Virus record (IMG/VR): IMGVR_UViG_3300025652_000131
Span: 1-47,139 of that record
DNA from: a virus
Reading direction: 5' to 3' (one strand)
DNA length: 47,139 bases
Below, piece by piece: positions 9,105-17,700 of this stretch. Position 1 is the first letter of the stretch, and each line of letters begins with the position of its first letter. A program made the position numbers and the translations under genes. The notes below the pieces were generated by a model. It saw only the letters and a program-made list of their open reading frames with translations. It made no database searches and was not told the origin of the DNA.

Positions 9105-10894
9105 TGAGTAATGAAAAAAATATAAGAATAGTAAGGGGTGTTTCACGTTATGCTGGGTCACAAAATAAAGACGTGTCACTAACCCCTTTAATTAACTCAG
9201 ACAGGAGAACTTTAATACAAGGGGAAAGAAATCGTTCTTTAAATCTAGTAGACCAATTTGAGGCAGAAAGAGAATACTCTAGTACATATAGATTGTATGG
9301 AAAAATAGATGTTGTTTATAATAACATAATAAGTGGTGAAACATTTTTAAATGATGTTAATTATGTTAAAAATATGTACTTTATGCCTGACTATATTGGT
9401 TGTCCTGGTGGTACACCATGTTTAGGCACACCACCATCTAGTGTGTTTGATTTTATACCACCAGATAGATATGGGTTAACGGCTACGGTTGGTGGATATG
9501 AAGATTTGACAGCATACCAAGACAATTGGGTGACATATATTTCTTACGTTTTTTCTGCTAATACAGGACAATCAATGACATACTATAGTGACTACACTGG
9601 GTCATCTGGTATGAATTTTATATCTTCAGATGGAATTCCTTTTGAGTTGGATGTAATAAGTGGTGACACACCAGACAGTCAATTAATTGCTAGACTAACA
9701 TGTCCTGTACCACATAATCTAACAGCGGGACAATACATACAACTACAACCTACACCCACACCAATAGGAGGTTCTAACATAATTAGTTCACTTGATATTG
9801 AATACACATATAATGTTGCTCCTGGTACTAGTAAACAAGAGAACGTATTTAAAATAGATTTTTTAGGTAGTGAGGTAACAAATAGTGAAAAATATGTAGC
9901 AAACATAAATTTAGTCGGTCAAGCATTAAATGTTGTGGGTAATAACGATGTAGGAACTTTTAAAAAAATACTTAATTTAGAAAATAGTGGAGAAACACTT
10001 TCCCAATACTATGTCCACGAACATAAACTAATTACAAACCCAAATGACTATACTTTAGATAGTGCTGGGTTCCAAGAAGGGATTTATAAAAAACGAGGTA
10101 GGGTTTTTAACGCTAGAAAAACACCAGACAACGTAACAAAAACAGTTATTAGAGAAGACTTCCCATCATATTTGTGGAATTGTAATGTAGATATAGACCG
10201 TGAATTGTATTACGATAATTTAAATAGACCAGTAGGTGATTTTTATTTAACCATATTTGCCACTAATCGTAATTTAGTTTGGGACTTTTTATCTGCTCCT
10301 AATTTTTCACCAGCTGGGTATGGTTGGGACTGGAATTTTAGGCATGACGGAAACGTTGACCCAGCAATAGACAATGCAACCAACCCAACTAGGTTAATAC
10401 AAAATGGGTTACTAGGGATAAATTTACCAATTAAAGGTGATATTTTTAGGGGAGCTTTTGTTGAGTATAACCCATATGAATTACAAGAATATAGTATTTC
10501 CGAAATAGGCCATACATTAAAATTTAATACTGATGCGATGATGGAAGTTGGCAACTATGGTGGTACAGTACTATCTAAATACAAGTACCAACCACACTAT
10601 AAAATACCTGTAAGAAAATTCTCAAACACAATTGATTCTAATATTGATTTTAAAACTTCACCACAATACGCTAAATATTTACAATCAGAAGCCACACATA
10701 GATGGAGACCAATACTGCCTGTAGGGTTTTATGAAGAACTTGGTGACTTTAAAAAATTAGGGGTAAGTTACCCATACTTAAATGATGCACATTATCCTTA
10801 CTTAGGGATTAAATTTATGATAGAACCACTATTACACGGTTATAGTGCAGGAACCCTAAACTTTATACAACAATTTGGAGATGTCTGTGAATAG
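9104..10894 (+). CDS. Structural protein of the baseplate block, unrecognised
   Basis: This 596-residue protein has no motif I can assign to a family. It is rich in Y, N, T and G with few long charged helices, typical of a beta-rich virion protein. A short CPGGTPC segment sits near 106-112. There is no signal peptide or membrane segment. The one-base TAATG overlap with the upstream gene and 14-base overlap with the downstream gene point to coupled translation and fixed stoichiometry within the baseplate operon. The role is inferred from context. Confidence 0.6.
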   Translation: MSNEKNIRIVRGVSRYAGSQNKDVSLTPLINSDRRTLIQGERNRSLNLVDQFEAEREYSSTYRLYGKIDVVYNNIISGETFLNDVNYVKNMYFMPDYIGCPGGTPCLGTPPSSVFDFIPPDRYGLTATVGGYEDLTAYQDNWVTYISYVFSANTGQSMTYYSDYTGSSGMNFISSDGIPFELDVISGDTPDSQLIARLTCPVPHNLTAGQYIQLQPTPTPIGGSNIISSLDIEYTYNVAPGTSKQENVFKIDFLGSEVTNSEKYVANINLVGQALNVVGNNDVGTFKKILNLENSGETLSQYYVHEHKLITNPNDYTLDSAGFQEGIYKKRGRVFNARKTPDNVTKTVIREDFPSYLWNCNVDIDRELYYDNLNRPVGDFYLTIFATNRNLVWDFLSAPNFSPAGYGWDWNFRHDGNVDPAIDNATNPTRLIQNGLLGINLPIKGDIFRGAFVEYNPYELQEYSISEIGHTLKFNTDAMMEVGNYGGTVLSKYKYQPHYKIPVRKFSNTIDSNIDFKTSPQYAKYLQSEATHRWRPILPVGFYEELGDFKKLGVSYPYLNDAHYPYLGIKFMIEPLLHGYSAGTLNFIQQFGDVCE

Positions 10895-11744
10895 AATACA
10901 AATAAGAGTAAAACCAGGTGAAAAAAATATCACCGTACCCTTGGGTCAAGTATTTGATGAGGCTGGTAGAGAACAACTTATAACTGATTACGAACAAGTA
11001 GAGTTAGAAGATGCGGTAAATATGATACAGGATTATGAAACTACCAGATATTATTATGGTAACACTACTTCTAATAATAACATATTCTACGAATTTAGGT
11101 TTTTTGATAGTGTTAACGGAAATTATGGAGCTAACAGTATTAATTTTAATAACGCTGGATTTACAGACGGGGACTTATATAGAAATAAAAAATCGTTTAC
11201 ACAAAGTTTTTGGAAATTTGATTTCTACGACACACCAGTTAGAGAAGAACAAAAACTAATGTTCACTATTGTACTACCAACAACAAACTGTGACAAATAC
11301 CAAGTACCCATAGACCCAGACGAAGACCCAGTAGCGTACTACCAACAAGCCGCACAAGGACTAAGTCCTGTGTATGATGTTTGGGAACCAAAACTAAATT
11401 TAGGGCCTATAAGAGGAAAAGATGAGAGTTACTATATACATTGGTTAAAAAATAGAGACCTTTTTGAAATAGAAACTTTTTATATGTCGTGTAAATTTTT
11501 TAATGCATTAGACGGAAAAATTGTAAGATTTATTAACGCTGACCCTACGGGTAATATAGACCCAATAGAACCAACAAATTGGTTTTATTATAGGGTTGAT
11601 ATAGATGTTAATGAATTGGTAACACCAAAATATAGTTATAAAGTGACGGAATTTAATAATAACGCTTACACCATGAACCTTATACTGGGTGAAGTGGGTA
11701 TGACAACAGGGCAACCAATAAGATGGTACGAATATATTATATAA
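10881..11744 (+). CDS. Structural protein of the baseplate block, unrecognised
   Basis: This 287-residue protein starts MSVNRIQIRVKPGEKNITVP. I chose the ATG at 10881 over the in-frame TTG at 10875, because ATG is the norm here. The start lies 14 bases inside the end of the upstream gene. The sequence is acidic and aromatic-rich, with PIDPDEDPVAYYQQ near the middle and a beta-rich C-terminus; no family is recognised. The next gene, encoding the giant cysteine-rich protein, starts three bases after its stop, so it may act as that protein's attachment point or chaperone. This is inference from adjacency. Confidence 0.6.
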   Translation: MSVNRIQIRVKPGEKNITVPLGQVFDEAGREQLITDYEQVELEDAVNMIQDYETTRYYYGNTTSNNNIFYEFRFFDSVNGNYGANSINFNNAGFTDGDLYRNKKSFTQSFWKFDFYDTPVREEQKLMFTIVLPTTNCDKYQVPIDPDEDPVAYYQQAAQGLSPVYDVWEPKLNLGPIRGKDESYYIHWLKNRDLFEIETFYMSCKFFNALDGKIVRFINADPTGNIDPIEPTNWFYYRVDIDVNELVTPKYSYKVTEFNNNAYTMNLILGEVGMTTGQPIRWYEYII

Positions 11745-11747
11745 TCA

Positions 11748-14700
11748 ATGGAAGTACAAAAGTTTAGAATAAAAAGAATAAATCCAGACATACACTGGGA
11801 GATACCCTGTAGTGGGGGGACCAATTTTTGGCCTATAAATACTAGTACAAATTGTTCAGGAGTTACCATGTACAACGCAACTGGGATTGATGTTATGTCA
11901 GCAATTAATGGTGATATACTTAATATATTTCCTGAAGAATTAAAACACTGTTCACCTATAGACCCTTGTGTAATTTTATGGAACACCGGACCAAGTAGTA
12001 GTCCATTCCATTGTACAAGTATTGACGGTTTTCAATATACGTTATTTAAAGGTTTAAATGTTACTTTATCTGGAAATACATATACGGATAGTTTTAACCA
12101 AACACAAAGTGTTATAAGCATCGGTAATGCTAGTATTAGCCCAGTTAACATAACACCAAATACATTTGGTTGTGAATGTCAAAATCCGTTAGGAGAACAA
12201 CTAAGTAAAATACCAATTTTTATAAGCCAAGATTTTAATGATATTGGACATTACTCTGTTTGGGATGGAAATATATCACAACAAGAAATTTTTGCAAATT
12301 TTATATTTTCAGGAGTATCTTCAGGTGGTATGGACGTGTTAGTTACTAACACAACAGACTTTGGCTACTACGAAACATTTCAAAAGTCACCATATACTAT
12401 AGATTGGGGTGTACTAGGTATGTCTACACAAGTACTGTACTACCCAAGTTTAACAACACAATCACTACACACCTACACAACACCAGGACAATATACCATA
12501 ACAATCACTCAAGACTCACCATGGGGACCGCTAAGCACGTCAAAAGTTATAACAGTACCTCTAGAGACTTACGCTGTAATGGCTGGGTCAGTAATATCAC
12601 CAACAAACCCTACATTACAAATGGACCAAGCTAGCCCATTACTAGGACCTATGACTTATGATATATTTGGTAATCCAAGTGGTTTTCAAGGTGGTTCTAC
12701 AGGGTATTTTAACGATTACCCTAATATGCCTCTTGATTCTGGAACACATATAAATCAGTATAGTGGTATGACTTTTGGTGCTGGTTCACAAGGAGGACAA
12801 CCATGTTTTACAGTATCAGGAATTACAGACAGTATTTTAGGAAATTTCCAAACATACACTAACTCAAACACCGCTAACCTACCACCAGGATTTAATGCTG
12901 GGGTTACAGTACCTATAGGTGGTGACGTACTAGACCCAATAACTAATGGATTTTTAACTGGGGTTTATGGTACTATAGATTTTGCTGGAGCAGCTTATAC
13001 AGCTTACACAATATCTTCAGCAGCTAATTCTACAGGTGTTGCAGATGGTGATACACCTATTAGATTCTGGGACTTTAATAATGGTATAACAATTTTTGAA
13101 GCTACTAGTTGTGGTTTAGATAATTTAGCTTGGGGTGCTGAGGAATGTATAGCTTGTCCATCAGGAGATTGTGAATATTGTACAACAAAAGATGAGTATG
13201 TAGATAGAGTAACTGGAGTACCACACAGTATTGGTCCTGGTGTTGTCGTAGGTGACTGGTCACCAAGTGGAAACTACAGTATAGGTGATATTGTTTACGA
13301 CGTAACATTTAACTCTTGTTGTTGTTATATGGCAGTTACAAACATATCATCATCAGACCCATGGTTTGGTACTGCACCTGTTATGATGGAAGAAGGTACC
13401 TATAACGATGGTGGTGTATATACACATGTGTGGGAAGCATGTGCACCAGAATGTGTTTCATGTCCACCAGGAACAAATACACCGTGTAACGACTTTACAT
13501 TAGTAAGTTACATTTATAGTTCAGGTAACTTTTATAACGCTGGTGATTATGTAGAAGGAGAATATGGAAATTGTTACCAAGCTTTAGTTAGTGGTACTTT
13601 AAGTGCACCTACTGGTTATACAATGCAATACTCAACTGAATGGGATTATATAGGTTGTGTAAGTTGGATTTGTCCTGTAGAGGGACCAGAAGCAAATTGT
13701 GATTATGATTGTATAGCTAACCCACCTATAAACGGTATTTGGAATGCAGGTCAAATGAATAGTGCTCCATTTGGTTGGTTAGGTGGAGTATGGAGCTCAG
13801 GATTTGGTTTATATTTTGAAAATGATACAGCAAATTATAATGGTGTTTGTTATGTTTGTTTAAATGCTAATGTTGCAGCATACTTCCCTTGCTCTGACAC
13901 AGCAACCTATGGACCACCAGACACATCACCAATGTGGCAAGCATGTCCTCTACCTGGAGCAAGTAATCTTGATTGTATTATGATATCTGGAGCAACACTA
14001 GATACATTAGACCAATTTGGTAACCCAATAACTGTAACGGGTGAAATGTTTTGGGGTGACTGTAACATTAACTTAATAAGTGGTACCTGTTTTGAAAATA
14101 GGTGGAAATGTATATCTCAATACTCATGTCAAGGATGTATACCTATATTATCTGATGACCCACTATACTTCACACCATTATCATTCGCAACAGAACAAGA
14201 TTGTATTGATTATTGTGAACCACCAGCTTATTCGTGCACAACACCATCAGCTGTTGGGGTTCCTTGTTGTGATGAAATAAATTGCTTTTTAGACGAACCT
14301 CTTTATGTTAATACTATGATTAGTGTTAACGCGATAAATAGTACAGCTACGGACCTAGCTTACAATCATGACCTATTTATAAGTCCAATATACAATATAA
14401 ATGACTGTAATAATGGTGTGGCAGCTAACACCTTAAATAATTTATTTTTACCACCAATGAATATAGCACCTAATGGGGCTATATTAGAATGTTGTATTAA
14501 TACAGTCTGGACTTGGAATTGTGAAACTGGGTGTGAGTCAACTGGTGGGTTACCATCACCAGGACCTTTAACTATTGGTTCAGAAATACCAGGTAATGTA
14601 TTATGGCCTACATCAGCAGATTGTGAACAAAATATGTTGATATATTATGGGGTTGCAAATGTTATTGGTGATGTTCCTTGTAGTTGGTGGTGTGAAGACC

Positions 14701-17700
14701 CTTTTTTACCATATAATCCACCATCACCAGGACCATATCAAAGTCCTTGTATACCATGTTATAGCATATCTTCATGTCCACCAGTACCAATTGCATCACC
14801 AGGTGGTGCAGGTCCATTCCCAACGGAAGCAGCTTGTGTAACAGCTTGTACTTCCGTACAGACATGTTGGCTTTGTGATTGTGACAACTCTACCCCATGT
14901 GTAGATACATGGCCAGACCCTTGTCCCACACTTATCTCTCAAAATCCTAACCTATATGGTCCAGACCCATCAGGAGGATTAAACGGGATAGTATCTTTCC
15001 CTAGCCAAGCGGACTGTTTAGATTTTTGTCAATGTAATTTTGGTTGGGATTGTTTTACTGATACAGGACAAACACCAAGTGTTAATGTTGGGTGTCAACT
15101 TGGGTCTTCCCTTGCTAATATAAATGCTTTAGGTTGGCAAACTAGTGACCCAGACCCTCTATTTACTGGTTATACTAATTACTCAGCGTGTTGTTACGCA
15201 AATGAAGGTTGTTGTTACGCAAAATGTGATGATGACCCAACATCCAACCTAAATCAAAACTTTTATCCAACAGCCGGAATACCTTCACCTCTAGGTGATT
15301 GGCCTTGTTCATACGAAGTATCGTTATTTGTAACCCCAGGACCACCAGCCGGATGTAACGACCCAACGCAACCGGGTTATGTCTATGACCCAAATCTTCC
15401 ATGGTGTTTTATGTTTGATTGTACTAACGCCTTATGTTCAGGAGATACATATCCAACATGTTGTGACGAAGAAAGTGATGCGTGTGATTGTGCATGTCAA
15501 GCACCAGTAAACTCAATGGGTGCTTGGGATAGTTTATATAACTTTTACGATTTAAATGATGCTGTTTACTGGGGTGATACAGATACTGATTTCTGTTGTT
15601 TTAAATGTCATTGTGATATTATACTTCCACCAGGACAACCATTTACTCCAGGTGATGCAAGTACATACGATTGTAACCATTTTACTCCTGGAGACCCACC
15701 TCATATGGGTGTACCTAATTGTTGGAGAAGTTGTAATCAAACACCAGGACCAATTCCTTTACCGTTTGTATGGCAAGGAACATCTTATAACCCATGTTCA
15801 GCTTGTACAAGTGGTGGGTATGACCCAGGATATTCATGTACACCAGATGGGTGTCAACCTAGTGGGTGTAATCCAGGTCTAGGAACAGGACCACTAGTTA
15901 ATTGTTACAGTGGCCCAACCTGTGATGATGGTAGTGGCCCTGAGTGTGTTGCACAATGTTTTTGTGTACCAGGAACAAGTCCTTGTTTACCTATGTGTGC
16001 AACCTACCAACAAGAATTAATTCTAGCGTCAGGACCAATACCAACAGACTGTCCACCAAATGTTTATGCTTATAACTCCTATAATGAATGTATGGGTATA
16101 AACCCAGTTAATCTTTTATTACCAGATTGTTGTCCTACGGTACGACCTCCACAATGGTATTGTGATGATAGTGCACCTTGTAGTAGTAATTATCCACCAG
16201 TAGTAAATGTAGATGGTACTGGTTGTGTACAGGTAAATTCTGGTCATGCACAATACCAAGACCCTATAACTACAAACTTTACTTCATTAGCCAATTGTCA
16301 ACAAGAATGTAATTGGTGTTGTGATAAAAATGGTTTGTCCGTATGTACTTTTGTTGGTAACATAACAAATTGTGCTGGTACGGCATACGTTAATGCTTTA
16401 GATTGTTACTTAGCGACCGCAACAAATACACCGTGTGATTGTTCATTAGACGCAAAAGAAATTTGGTGTCATTACGACCAAGTAAACGATATTGGTGGTT
16501 GTGTAAGTAACACTAGTGGTTTATTAGATGTAAATTTATTTGGTTCAGGTGGTTTAGATAGAGCCACAGACCCAGGAGGGTTCTTTACAAGTTTAGGTAA
16601 TTGTAAAGAAGCTTGTAAATTTTGTTGTGATTGTGATATTAGTGGGGAGTGTTTATTAAATTGGTACTGTGCGGCGTTAAATCCAGGAGGAACTTATGGA
16701 TGTGCATGTCACTCATGTTATGAGGACTTATCACTTTGTGCTGTAAACGAAGAACCATGTGTTACCATATATCAAGATTATTATTGTGATGATATTTTGG
16801 GTTGTGTAGTTTACCCTGTAATTAATAATTTAATTTCAGGTCCATATACAGGACCTTCAGCCTTATCAAGTTGTCAAAAAGTATGTCAATTTGAATGTAA
16901 TGATGCGTGCGTGTGCGAAGTTACATCAACACCAACTAACCCACTTAATTGGTCTCCACCATGTTTTTCATTGGCTTGTTGTGATTCTTTAACAACTTTT
17001 GGTGAGAAGTGTTGTGGTTGTGATGAATGTGAAAACGGTACATACCCATATTCTTACGATAATGGGTTAGGTGTGTTATTAACTTATTGGATTACGATAA
17101 CAACTTTTAATAACACCCCATTAGGTTGGTCTCCAGCAGGTAATCCAGTAACCGGAGGACCATACCAATATGGTGATATTGTAACCCAAGACGGGTGTTG
17201 TTATATAATGATACTGGCAGACGGTGATTGGTCTAGTTATGACACTACAATGTTACCTTCAGATTATTACAACATATATATGAATGTTATGAATACCACA
17301 GGTTTACCAGTATATGGTACTGATATAATGTGGATTCCATGTGACGCAGATTGTCCACCTGTTACATATAAAGAAAGATGGTGGTGTGACTCAAACCTAG
17401 CTTACAACACCACCTACCCTAATATTCAACATAGTCAATCAACTAATTGTGTACAAGAATATCCCTACATTGATAACCAAGTAAATTCTATTGCTACTTA
17501 TGGTGATTTTGTTTATGGTACAGCAGGAAATACAAGTGCTCAACTAAGTTATAATTTAGGAGCTACCCCTTTTGATAGTTTAGCTGAATGTCAGGAATTA
17601 TGTGTTTTTTGTTGTGACCCTACACCTACAGCACCTTGTTGTTGTTGTAAAGATGATGGTTTCGGTCAGTGTAGCCCAGGAACATCACAATCACCAGTAA